The notes under the pieces are model-generated. The model saw only the letters and a list, made by a program, of their open reading frames with translations, searched no databases and had not been told where the DNA came from. From Bacillus sp. CGMCC 1.16541 (GTDB lineage: Bacteria > Bacillota > Bacilli > Bacillales > Bacillaceae_H), in NCBI RefSeq assembly GCF_003184905.1, contig NZ_QFRU01000012.1, forward strand, positions 42,918-106,917: a stretch of DNA of 64,000 nt, read 5' to 3'. Positions 51,962 to 59,960 of the stretch are shown one piece after another (position 1 is the first letter of the stretch; each line of letters starts with the position of its first letter). The position numbers and the translations under genes are program-made.

Positions 51962-52519
51962 TTAACCTTTTTCCTCCCTTTTCAGCTTTCTATACAAAGT
52001 CATACGGGAAATACCAGCCTTTTCAGCAGCGTCTGTCCGGCTCATCCCTTGATCCATAAGATATAGGGCATAATTGATCTTTTCTTCATCAGCTTTTGGC
52101 CTTCCCGGAAACTTTCCCCGTTTTTTTGCAGCTAAAATGCCTTCCCTTGTTCTTTCAGAAGTGAGATCTCGCTCAAATTGTGCAATTCCAGCAAAAATAG
52201 TAAACAACATTTTTCCATGTGCCGTTGTTGTGTCCAGCCAAGACTCCTTTAAACTTTTTAAATGTGCGCCTTTTTGGGCAATGAGTTCTGTAATCTCAAT
52301 CAGATCCTTTGTGGAACGTGATAAGCGAGTTAAATCCGTTACAACGACGGTGTCTTCTGGTCGAAGAAACTCCAACATACGGTTCAACTCTGGTCGATCC
52401 CTTTTCGTTCCTGTTATTTTTTCAAAAAAGATACGTTCACATCCAGATTCTTCAAGTTGCCTCTTTTGGCGATCTAAATTTTGATCAATGGTCGAAACGC
52501 GCATGTAACCAAATTTCAT
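51962..52519 (-). CDS. tnpR: Serine resolvase of the second Tn3-family element
   Basis: A 185-aa serine recombinase. Catalytic Ser in YMRVSTIDQN (residue 9), conserved TDLTRLSRSTKD and GIAQFERDLTSERTREG motifs, and C-terminal helix-turn-helix (GMSRTDAAEKAGISRMTLYR). It resolves cointegrates formed by the transposase downstream. The upstream region holds a probable res site with repeated TTGTTAC elements. Confidence 0.93.
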   Translation of the reverse strand: MKFGYMRVSTIDQNLDRQKRQLEESGCERIFFEKITGTKRDRPELNRMLEFLRPEDTVVVTDLTRLSRSTKDLIEITELIAQKGAHLKSLKESWLDTTTAHGKMLFTIFAGIAQFERDLTSERTREGILAAKKRGKFPGRPKADEEKINYALYLMDQGMSRTDAAEKAGISRMTLYRKLKREEKG

Positions 52520-52539
52520 TTACATCCTCACCTTTCGTC

Positions 52540-52695
52540 ATAATTGTACCAAAACTATCAAACAATTAATATTGTTACAAATGATTTTGTTACATATTTT
52601 TGTTACGCGATATATACTGGATTAGTAAGCAAAATATTAATTTTCATATCATGTAACAGAAATGGTCGTTTTTGTTACAGCGATTACATAACAAA
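52540..52695. promoter_or_regulatory. Probable res site of the second resolvase
   Basis: Repeated TTGTTAC/GTAACA elements (about 52573, 52589, 52601, 52653, 52673) in direct and inverted orientation lie just upstream of tnpR. Their number and spacing fit three resolvase dimer sites. Confidence 0.6.
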
Positions 52696-52740
52696 TACTA
52701 CTTTATAAAAAAGTAGTAAAGTTAAAGTTAAAAGCTTCAG

Positions 52741-52832
52741 TTACTCTATTCCGCAATCGGGCCAGATTCTGGAGCAAGGTTAATTGAACTAACGGTGCAG
52801 GTTAACGTAAGGAGCACTCGGATAAAATAGGA
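52741..52832. repeat. Dispersed Bacillus-type intergenic repeat (also near 53336-53410 and 54230-54300)
   Basis: The spacers around the two small orphan genes carry related words such as GCAATCGGGC, AACGGGAGCGTTAG, GTTAACGTAAGGAGC and TTCAACAA. I recall similar GCAATCGGGCCAG-type repeats in Bacillaceae genomes. Each gene is flanked by such repeats, which suggests the genes were captured as a cassette. Confidence 0.4.
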
Positions 52833-52860
52833 TTTAATAAATTAAAAGGAGTAGGGTATA

Positions 52861-53316
52861 ATGGCTTCTGGACGTGATGAAATGATTAAAGCACTGAAAT
52901 CAATTCTTATTCCATTATTAAGGGAAAAGGGATTTAAAGGTTCTTTTCCGCATTTTCGACGTAGATTAGAAACCCGAATTGACCTTATCTCTTTTTTCTT
53001 TGACAAGTATGGTGGTGGGTTCATTGTTGAAATAGGTGCTTCACCAACCAATGGTTTTACAATCAAGGGTGGAACTCACTTTCCTCCAGATAAGGTAAAC
53101 ACAACTCACCATGTTCCATGTATTCGACTTGAACCAACGGAGGAACACGACTCATTTAGATATGACGAGGAACCTATTCCACCCGACATTTACGAAAAAT
53201 TAGCATATGAGGTTGTTTCTCTTTTACCTAAAGCCGAGGAGTGGTGGAATTCAGATAAAATAGCGCGGATTATTAAGAAAAAAGCAAAAAAACAAGGTGA
53301 AATCAATTTTGATTAA
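52861..53316 (+). CDS. DUF4304-like protein (possible orphan immunity protein)
   Basis: A 151-aa soluble protein. The start (MIKALKSILIPLLREKGFKG), then FPHFRRRLETRIDLISFFFDK and GGGFIVEIGASP, fits the DUF4304 family found among immunity proteins of polymorphic toxin systems. No toxin gene is adjacent. The ATG at 52861 has AAAGGAG upstream. Flanked by dispersed repeats, it may be a captured orphan immunity gene. Confidence 0.6.
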   Translation: MASGRDEMIKALKSILIPLLREKGFKGSFPHFRRRLETRIDLISFFFDKYGGGFIVEIGASPTNGFTIKGGTHFPPDKVNTTHHVPCIRLEPTEEHDSFRYDEEPIPPDIYEKLAYEVVSLLPKAEEWWNSDKIARIIKKKAKKQGEINFD

Positions 53317-53527
53317 AGATATTTCCCTTATTGTGTAACGGGAGCGTTAGTTTAACAAGCTAAGGTAGCAATCGGGCGCACTCCTTCAACAAGGGATGCT
53401 TTTCTTATTGAACAAACGGAGGTTAGATCAATAAGCTGATAATACTAATAAGCCAGCGAAAACAATGATACACGTAGTAATATAATAAAAATATAATTAT
53501 TCGAACCTTTTAAGAGAGGCGATTAAA

Positions 53528-54205
53528 ATGAAGGTAGAAATAAGCTACTTCCCTCCCGAAAAAATAATAACTGTATCGGGGCCAGAAGCCACCTATCCTT
53601 TTGGGATTAACGGTGAGTTCCAATATATCGTAGAGTTTTCTTGTTATATTGATGGTAATTATACAGATGCCCATGAAGAATTCTTTTGCAATTGGATGGA
53701 GAACCAAGATTATTACCCTATTTATTCCCTTGCGGAAATCTATGATTTTCAACAAGCAGAGTACGAAGAACTGTTTAAGCTGCAAAATATAGAGTTTAAT
53801 TATATGAAGGGGAGTCGTAAAGACACGTTCTTTGTAAAAACAATTATACGAAGCCCGCAACAATTTAAAGAATATTATCCTTATTTGTACGGGAATGGAA
53901 GCATGTTGAACTTATCATTGTGGTCCTTAAAACAGGATGTATTCAGACTAGAGGAAAGGGAATATGAATCGCCTTATCATGTAAAAAAGACTAAAAAAAA
54001 CCGAACCAGTCTCGTTAAATTAAAGTGGATAGCCAATACGCCGATAGCAACTTTAACTGAAAGTTCGACGATGTTTTGGGTAGGGTATGATGGCGATTAT
54101 ATTACTGCGTTCTCAAATGATGAACACTTTTCAACAATAGACTCTCTTCAAAAAATAATACCTGAAAAGGTCGAGCTAGTGACTGATGATTATGAGTGGG
54201 AGTAA
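53528..54205 (+). CDS. Hypothetical soluble protein, possibly immunity-like
   Basis: A 225-aa acidic, aromatic-rich protein (MKVEISYFPPEKIITVSGPE...) without membrane segments or recognised motifs. AGAGAGGCG precedes ATG 53528. Like its neighbour, it lies in a repeat-bounded spacer and has the composition of polymorphic-toxin immunity proteins. The function is not known. Confidence 0.55.
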   Translation: MKVEISYFPPEKIITVSGPEATYPFGINGEFQYIVEFSCYIDGNYTDAHEEFFCNWMENQDYYPIYSLAEIYDFQQAEYEELFKLQNIEFNYMKGSRKDTFFVKTIIRSPQQFKEYYPYLYGNGSMLNLSLWSLKQDVFRLEEREYESPYHVKKTKKNRTSLVKLKWIANTPIATLTESSTMFWVGYDGDYITAFSNDEHFSTIDSLQKIIPEKVELVTDDYEWE

Positions 54206-54349
54206 TGTTCTCCCGTTCTATACCCTTTTGAACTAAACCAGCTAATAGAAGCCCTTCTGTTCTTCAACAATCGGGCGCGATTGTTGAAGAACACTTAGAT
54301 TTATAAAGACTTTATTGCTAAAGTATCCTTATTTAACAACTTTATTTTA

Positions 54350-54374
54350 CCCCCATCCAAAACAAGACGGGGGT
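54350..54374 (+). terminator. Possible terminator
   Basis: ACCCCC and GGGGGT pair across a loop (54349-54374). There is no strong T-run, so this is tentative. Confidence 0.3.
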
Positions 54375-54426
54375 ATGTGTGTTGAAAGTATTTAACTTAA
54401 ACAACTTATTATAACCTTGACATTTC

Positions 54427-54464
54427 CTTATTGCGGGTGGTGACAGCTTCGCTGGTACTACCCC
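54427..54464 (-). repeat. Lone Tn3-type terminal repeat adjoining a truncated gene
   Basis: Read on the minus strand, 38 bases start GGGGTAGTACCAGCGAAGCT and end AATAAG, the start, length and TAAG end of Tn3-family repeats. It borders exactly the point where the flavoprotein remnant loses its front part. No matching partner was found in the window. Confidence 0.4.
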
Positions 54465-54745
54465 AACAAGGGGTTATATGGGAAGAAGGAAAAGAGGAAA
54501 AAGTGGATACAGTCATCTTTGCTACAGGATATCGACCAAATGTTGTATATCTAAAACCCCTTGATGGAGCTTTAAATACTTTAGGTAGTCCTTTGCAAAG
54601 AAAAGGAGTTAGCCAAAAAATCAATGGTTTATATTTTGTAGGTCTTTCATGGCAACGATCGTTTTCATCGGCAACGATTCGAGGAGTTGGTTCAGATGCA
54701 AAATATGTAGTGAAGCAAATAAAACGGTTAAAAGATTTAACATAA
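54465..54745 (+). pseudogene. C-terminal remnant of a flavin monooxygenase-like gene
   Basis: Only the last about 93 residues remain: GVIWEEGKEEKVDTVIFATG, then YRPNVVYL and GLYFVGLSWQRSFSSATIRG, the ATG motif and C-terminus of CzcO/flavin monooxygenase-type enzymes. The front is cut at the Tn3-type repeat ending at 54464. It is not a copy of the flavoprotein at 38407. It may be a leftover of an older arsenic-related operon next to the biosynthetic cluster. Confidence 0.7.
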
Positions 54746-54883
54746 AAGATATGAATACAATAATAGATTACTAACGTTTTATACAAATGATAATTGGTGG
54801 CCTTTTTTAATTAATTAGTCAAAAGTAAAGAGAAATATTGTAAAAAAGATTAAATATTTTATAAATTATTAATTCAGTGTAAA

Positions 54884-54913
54884 AAAAGATAACTTATCCA
54901 TGTTATCTTTTTG
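54884..54913. terminator. Terminator upstream of the organoarsenical cluster
   Basis: AAAAAGATAAC pairs with GTTATCTTTTT around an 8-nt loop and is followed by GTTTTAT. It insulates the next promoter from upstream transcription. Confidence 0.75.
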
Positions 54914-54921
54914 TTTTATAT

Positions 54922-55048
54922 TGACAAAATAAACAGTTGCAAATTACAATTAAAAAAAAGAAATATTTTCTAGTTTATTTTAACATACGGTTAAAATTAA
55001 AAGGAATTCTTTTTTTATTCAAATACTTTACTTGCAATTTACAAGTAA
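54922..55048 (+). promoter_or_regulatory. Promoter and two-site operator of the organoarsenical cluster
   Basis: TTGACA (54922) and TACAAT (54946) are 18 bp apart. TTGCAAATTACAA (54938-54950) overlaps the -10 box. A near-identical TTGCAATTTACAA (55032-55044), part of the dyad TTACTTG...CAAGTAA (55028-55048), lies 94 bp downstream in the leader. The paired sites suggest repression by an unidentified regulator; no regulator gene is adjacent. Confidence 0.6.
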
Positions 55049-55137
55049 AATATTTGAATGCTATTTTATTTTCTATCAGTTAAACGATTGGATTATAAAA
55101 AACTATAACGTTAAAACATATAAGGGGGAAATGGTTA

Positions 55138-55452
55138 ATGTTGCTTGAAGGAATTTGTTCATTAAATTCTAAATTTAACTCATTTAGCGATGAAGCACTT
55201 AATGGTGGACCAATGAATGAGAAAGAAAAATTAATTGCAAGTATGGCTGCATGTATGGCCCTTGGAAACAAAGATAAAATAAGAGGCTTAGTTATCAAGG
55301 CAAAACAAAATGGGATTACAAACGAAGAAATTAGTCAATTATATGCGCTTACATTAACAATGTTTAAAGATCAATTAGATTTTGGTCTTACTGATTCTTG
55401 TGCAGATAGCTCAAATAGTACAGATCAATCTCAATCCAACTGTTGCGTGTGA
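55138..55452 (+). CDS. CMD/AhpD-like small protein with C-terminal Cys pair
   Basis: A 104-aa helical protein resembling the carboxymuconolactone decarboxylase/AhpD fold (MNEKEKLIASMAACMALGNKD, then ITNEEISQLYALTLTM). The AhpD catalytic CxxC is reduced to a single Cys (C39), and the tail ends in SNCCV. It may bind As(III) or act as a thiol partner for the downstream enzymes. It is the first gene of a compact operon; start ATG 55138 with AAGGGGG. The role in the cluster is inferred. Confidence 0.75.
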   Translation: MLLEGICSLNSKFNSFSDEALNGGPMNEKEKLIASMAACMALGNKDKIRGLVIKAKQNGITNEEISQLYALTLTMFKDQLDFGLTDSCADSSNSTDQSQSNCCV

Positions 55453-55463
55453 GGGGGATTAAT

Positions 55464-56684
55464 TTGTTAACCAAAGAAAAAAAACAAGCTGTCGTTATTT
55501 TAGGAACAAGAAACAATGAATGTGAAGAAGCAAAGCTAGTTAAAGAATTAGGATACAAAGCTATACTATTCAACTCTAGGATAGAGCTTCATGAAGCGTT
55601 GTTTGTTGATTACCCTCTAGAAATTGACTTAAATGATGAGCTTTCAGTATTGAGTGAAGTAAATAAACTGAAAAATCAGTTTGAGATAGTCGGCGTTTAT
55701 ACATTAAATGAATACCGTTTAACCTTATGTTCAAAAATATCTGAAAATTTAGGACTTAAAAATGCTATGAGTTATACAGGAGCAATTAATTGTAGGAACA
55801 AAAAACTTACTAGAAAAGCTTTAAAGGGAACAAAATGGGAAGTTAAACACAAATTAATTACTCATGAGAGAGAAGTATTGAACGCTGTAGAAGATTTTAC
55901 TTTTCCTGTGATTATTAAACCATCAAATGAGTCAGGGAGTAGTATGGTTAAAAAATGCAACACAATTGAAGAAGCATGGGATGCCGTATCTAACATTAGA
56001 ACAAAAGAAAAAAATCTCGTGGGCCAAGAAATCGACTCTGAAATATTAATGGAAGAATACTTAGAAGGTCCTGAATTTAGTGTTGAAGCTTTCACCATTA
56101 ATGACGAGACAACAGTTCTTGCAGTAACAGAAAAACAAACAGCTACATTTAACCCCACTGTGGAAGTTGGACATATTGTTCCAGCACAAATTAGTGAAAG
56201 AGATTTGGAGCTAATTAACTCACTGATTAAGGAAACGTTAAGTTTATTAGGCATTAATAACGGGGTTACCCATTCTGAAATTAAATTAGCTCCCAATGGC
56301 CCTAGATTAATAGAAGTTAATGCAAGGCCTGGTGGAGATAGAATCCCTGACTTAGTAACTACAGTAACAGGAATAGATTTAAGAAGGTTATCACTTCAAA
56401 TTATTCTTGGAGAAAAAGAAAGAATACAATCTAATGTCAAAAAAGCTAAATTTGCAGCTATTCGTTTTTTAGCAGCTGATAAATCGGGTGTCCTGCACTA
56501 TGATATGAAAGATCTAGGCCTAGCACAAAATTATTCATTATTTTATAAGCCAGGATCAAAAGTTAGTGGTACAACCAGCAATTACAATCGATTAGGTTAC
56601 TTTGTTGTAGAAGGGGAAACTTACGAAGATATTAAAAATAAAATTGAGAAAACAGAAGAAGCATTGCAACTTAATATTTTATAA
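55464..56684 (+). CDS. ATP-grasp ligase (amino-acid ligase-like)
   Basis: A 406-aa protein starting at TTG 55464, six bases after GAGGGGG. The ATP-grasp fold is visible: FPVIIKPSNESGSSMVKKC (about residues 140-160, ATP-binding Lys/Gly-rich loop), ILMEEYLEGPEFSVEAF (about 195-210) and HSEIKLAPNGPRLIEVNARP with GGDRIPDLV (about 270-300, Mg-binding Glu/Asn). It most resembles BacD-type L-amino-acid ligases that join amino acids through an acyl phosphate. In this setting it could couple an arsenic-containing amino acid to another amino acid. The substrate is unknown. Confidence 0.85.
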   Translation: MLTKEKKQAVVILGTRNNECEEAKLVKELGYKAILFNSRIELHEALFVDYPLEIDLNDELSVLSEVNKLKNQFEIVGVYTLNEYRLTLCSKISENLGLKNAMSYTGAINCRNKKLTRKALKGTKWEVKHKLITHEREVLNAVEDFTFPVIIKPSNESGSSMVKKCNTIEEAWDAVSNIRTKEKNLVGQEIDSEILMEEYLEGPEFSVEAFTINDETTVLAVTEKQTATFNPTVEVGHIVPAQISERDLELINSLIKETLSLLGINNGVTHSEIKLAPNGPRLIEVNARPGGDRIPDLVTTVTGIDLRRLSLQIILGEKERIQSNVKKAKFAAIRFLAADKSGVLHYDMKDLGLAQNYSLFYKPGSKVSGTTSNYNRLGYFVVEGETYEDIKNKIEKTEEALQLNIL

Positions 56685-56702
56685 GATCGGGAGGTAATGA
56701 TT

Positions 56703-57515
56703 GTGAATAAATTAACAGTTCAATCATCATGCTGTAGTCCAAACGAGGCCGTTAATGAAAGTGGTTTTAGCAAAGAAATATATAATTTCTACGATTCGGT
56801 AGCTAAGGGAGAAGGCCCTTATAATTCAAGCGAAAATAGATTTTCCCCTCAGGGTCCGACACAGAAGATAAAAGAGTACTTAATATCTGGAAGTAAAAAA
56901 AGAATATTAGATATGGGCTCAGGAATGGGTACTACTTTAATAGGATTAGCAAAGGAACATACACTTGGTAAGCAATTTATCGGGATTGATTTCAGTGAAA
57001 ATATGGTGTCAAAGGCTAGAGAAAACTCAAAAGAATTAGAAATAGAATTACAAAAAAAGGTTGGATTCTTTAAGGGAGATCTAAAGGATTTACCTTACAT
57101 GGATGAACAATTTGATTTCGCATATAGCGAATGTGTTATGAACCTAGTACCAGATAGAGAAAAGGTTATATCAGAGGCATATAGAGTCCTAGAATCAGGC
57201 GGTCTATTTGTTTACACAGATTTTGTATCCTTTAAGCCGGTTACAGATGAAGTTAGAGAACACGAGGGATTAGTCTGTGGATGTCGTGGTGGAAGTCTAA
57301 GTTTAAGTGAAAATGTAAGAATTTTAGAAAAACAAGGCTTTAGAAATATTGAATGTATCGACTATTCCATTGATAAAGATGAAAGAGATAAGCGCTTAAG
57401 ATCCGAACACGATTCAATTAAGGAAGAACATCAAAAATTAGTCCAAGAAAGTCCTGAAGTAGCAAAATTTATTGATGAAGAGTTAGGTTATTACCTTATT
57501 GTTGCAAAAAAATAA
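56703..57515 (+). CDS. arsM: ArsM-like As(III) S-adenosylmethionine methyltransferase
   Basis: A 270-aa class I methyltransferase; GTG 56703 is preferred since ATG 56697 is only two bases from GGGAGG. The SAM loop is ILDMGSGMGT (about 68-77). Four cysteine positions match the arsenic-binding Cys of ArsM: C10/C11 (SSCCSP), C144 (SECVMNLV) and C192/C194 (GLVCGCRGGSL). In arsinothricin biosynthesis ArsM methylates the arsenic of the hydroxyl precursor, and the same role is likely here. It lies between the ATP-grasp and radical SAM genes with short gaps or overlap. Confidence 0.85.
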   Translation: MNKLTVQSSCCSPNEAVNESGFSKEIYNFYDSVAKGEGPYNSSENRFSPQGPTQKIKEYLISGSKKRILDMGSGMGTTLIGLAKEHTLGKQFIGIDFSENMVSKARENSKELEIELQKKVGFFKGDLKDLPYMDEQFDFAYSECVMNLVPDREKVISEAYRVLESGGLFVYTDFVSFKPVTDEVREHEGLVCGCRGGSLSLSENVRILEKQGFRNIECIDYSIDKDERDKRLRSEHDSIKEEHQKLVQESPEVAKFIDEELGYYLIVAKK

Positions 57516-57531
57516 AATTGGAGTGATCTTT

Positions 57532-58806
57532 GTGAAAACATTATTAGTATCCAACTTTGAAGGAGGATTTCAGCCTCATACTGTCGCTTCTGCAGCGACA
57601 GCTTTAATTAATGCTGGAGTCGAAGTATCTGTTTTAGATACATATGTTGAAGGAATTCAAAAAGAAAAGTTTAAAGATGTTGATCTTGTGGCTATATCAA
57701 TTCCATTATTCGACGCGGTATCTGCTGGTATTGAGATTTCCAAAATGGTAAGAGAAGAAAATCCGAATGCCCATATCACCTTCTTTGGACAACATGCGAC
57801 TATTAATGCAAATAGACTCTCCGGTATATATAGCGATTCCTGTATTAGTGGGGAGTGGGAAATCCCTTTGGTAAAGTTAACAGATCTTCTAGCAGGGGAA
57901 AAGGTTGAAGATTTGTCAGGCATCCTACTAGCCGAAGATGCTTTACAAGGAAAAGTAATTCACCCTTTTATGTCTAGAAAGCACTTAGACGTACCTACAA
58001 GGACAATATTACCGCCACTTGAGAAATACCCACAAATTCAAATCAATAAACTATTAGGTTCTGAACAAGTAGTTGGTACTACAGAAATTGCAAGAGGTTG
58101 TCACCATAAATGTTTATATTGTTCAGTTTTTGCAGCTTATGATGGAAAAGTAATTCTAGTACCTGAAGATATCGTAATTAGTGATGTAAGAAATTTAGTA
58201 AACCAAGGAATGACTCACTTAACTTTCATTGATGCTGACTTTTTTAATGCAAAGTACCATGGAATTAAAATTCTAAGAAAGCTTAATGAAGAATTTCCTT
58301 TTCTAACTTATGACTTTACTACACGGGTAGACCATATCTTGGAGAACCAAGAAACTTTAAAAGAAATGAAAGAGCTGAATGTCAAATTTATTACTTCTGC
58401 ATTAGAGTTTCCTTCTAAAGAAGTTCTTGATGAAGTAGCCAAAGATACCTCTATAGAAGACATTGAAGGAGCAATTTCATTTTTAAGGGAAACAGGAATA
58501 AAACTAAACCCAACCTTTATCATGTTTAATCCATGGACGAAACTAGAAGATTTATCTACTTTTAGAGCTTTTGTTGCTGATAATCAATTGGAAGACATTA
58601 TTGATCCTATTCAATATGAAACCAGATTATATCTATATAAAGGATCACCATTATTACAGAGAAACTCCATTCAATCTTTAGATTTAACAGAGTACGAATT
58701 TCATTATGAATGGAAACATCCAGATCCATCTATCGATGAATTATATTTTTCATCATTAACGCCTCAAGAAGAAGGCATATTTAAGCGTTGTTGTTTGAAG
58801 TGTTAA
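57532..58806 (+). CDS. arsL: RCCLKC-tailed radical SAM enzyme (ArsL-like)
   Basis: A 424-aa enzyme from GTG 57532 (GGAGTGAT upstream). Residues 1-150 form a Rossmann-like, B12-binding-type domain without an obvious cobalamin His. The [4Fe-4S] motif is C190-x3-C194-xx-C197 (ARGCHHKCLYCSVF), followed by a radical SAM barrel. It ends RCCLKC, the tail I recall as defining ArsL-type enzymes that transfer a 3-amino-3-carboxypropyl group from SAM to As(III), the first step to arsinothricin. The frame before GTG overlaps arsM. Assignment of the exact reaction is inferred from the tail and neighbours. Confidence 0.85.
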   Translation: MKTLLVSNFEGGFQPHTVASAATALINAGVEVSVLDTYVEGIQKEKFKDVDLVAISIPLFDAVSAGIEISKMVREENPNAHITFFGQHATINANRLSGIYSDSCISGEWEIPLVKLTDLLAGEKVEDLSGILLAEDALQGKVIHPFMSRKHLDVPTRTILPPLEKYPQIQINKLLGSEQVVGTTEIARGCHHKCLYCSVFAAYDGKVILVPEDIVISDVRNLVNQGMTHLTFIDADFFNAKYHGIKILRKLNEEFPFLTYDFTTRVDHILENQETLKEMKELNVKFITSALEFPSKEVLDEVAKDTSIEDIEGAISFLRETGIKLNPTFIMFNPWTKLEDLSTFRAFVADNQLEDIIDPIQYETRLYLYKGSPLLQRNSIQSLDLTEYEFHYEWKHPDPSIDELYFSSLTPQEEGIFKRCCLKC

Positions 58807-58837
58807 ATTATTACTATTTTGGAGGGGAGTTAATTTA

Positions 58838-59941
58838 ATGAAGCAGACAAAAATTATTTTATTAGGTGGATTTTTAGGTGCAGGTAAAACTACTACAATG
58901 ATTAAATCGGCAATTCATCTAGAATCTCGTGGATTCAAAGTTGCTTTAGTAACCAACGATCAAAGTGATGAGTTAATAGATACACAACTAGCGAAAGATA
59001 ATGGATTAAATACAGAAGAAATAACAGGTGGGTGTTTCTGTTGTAAATTCGATGAGCTTTATGAAGTATTGAATAACATTATATCTACTAAGCAACCAGA
59101 TATAATCATTACAGAAGCTGTTGGAAGCTGCACAGATTTAGCTGCTACTGTCATTCAACCTTTAAAACAGTATTACAATGCCGAGTTCATTATCTCTCCT
59201 TTAACAATCGTATTAGACCCTAACAGAATAATTAATGAATTAAATGTAGAAGAAGGCGTTAATTTTTCAAAAACAGTTAACTATATTTTTGAAAAACAAA
59301 TCGCTGAAGCTGACTTAATTGTTCTCAATAAAATTGATCAATTTACTAAAAGCAAATTAGAGCAAGTTACTACATTTTTAAATGAAAGATTTCCTGATAC
59401 TGAAGTTAAAATGATTTCAGCAAAACACAACTTGAATATTGAAGACTTAGCAAATCATTGGTTAAAAACTGATGATGGAGGTCACAGAATTTTAGACATT
59501 GATTATGATATTTATGCTCAAGGAGAAGCTGAATTAGCCTGGCTTAATATTCTCGGGGATTTAGAAAAGAATGAGGGATTAATTAATCCTCAGCTATGGA
59601 CAGATACTTTTATAAGCAAAATAGATGCACATTTTCAAAAAGAGAAAATGGCTATTGCCCATTTAAAGACATATTTGGGTAAAGGGCAAAGCTATGTTAA
59701 AACCAGTTTGGTACAAACCGGAATGATTCCGGAAACATCTATTGAAAACTTTACAGAATCGACAGATTTTAGAGTTGTAATCAATATAAGATGTGAATCA
59801 AACCCTAACCTTTTAAAACTAATAGTAAATGATGCATTAGCTTATACAAATAAAACATTAGGTACGGCATTAACTATTACATATGAGCAATGTTTTAGTC
59901 CATTACCGCCCAAACCTGTGCATCGATTAGCAACTAACTAA
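58838..59941 (+). CDS. CobW/COG0523-type GTPase metallochaperone
   Basis: A 367-aa GTPase: Walker A GGFLGAGKTTT (about residues 10-20), the family's metal motif GGCFCC (about 64-69), Walker B-like IITEAVGSC and base-recognition VLNKIDQF (about 163-170), plus a C-terminal domain. CobW-type proteins deliver metals, mostly Zn or Co, using GTP. Inside an organoarsenical cluster it could insert a metal or arsenic into one of the enzymes. Start ATG with GGAGGGGAG. Confidence 0.85.
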   Translation: MKQTKIILLGGFLGAGKTTTMIKSAIHLESRGFKVALVTNDQSDELIDTQLAKDNGLNTEEITGGCFCCKFDELYEVLNNIISTKQPDIIITEAVGSCTDLAATVIQPLKQYYNAEFIISPLTIVLDPNRIINELNVEEGVNFSKTVNYIFEKQIAEADLIVLNKIDQFTKSKLEQVTTFLNERFPDTEVKMISAKHNLNIEDLANHWLKTDDGGHRILDIDYDIYAQGEAELAWLNILGDLEKNEGLINPQLWTDTFISKIDAHFQKEKMAIAHLKTYLGKGQSYVKTSLVQTGMIPETSIENFTESTDFRVVINIRCESNPNLLKLIVNDALAYTNKTLGTALTITYEQCFSPLPPKPVHRLATN

Positions 59942-59960
59942 CAATGGGAGGTATAGGAAA

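Noticed and set aside
52841..53066. 74-aa minus-strand frame
   Set aside because: Shadow of the DUF4304-like gene on the plus strand, which has the ribosome site.
54409..54786. 125-aa minus-strand frame opposite the flavoprotein remnant
   Set aside because: The plus strand carries clear flavin monooxygenase motifs; the minus frame has none and no ribosome site.
54884..55137. Riboswitch in the leader of the organoarsenical cluster
   Set aside because: No conserved aptamer-like fold is visible; the repeated TTGCAA(A/T)TTACAA sites fit protein operators better.
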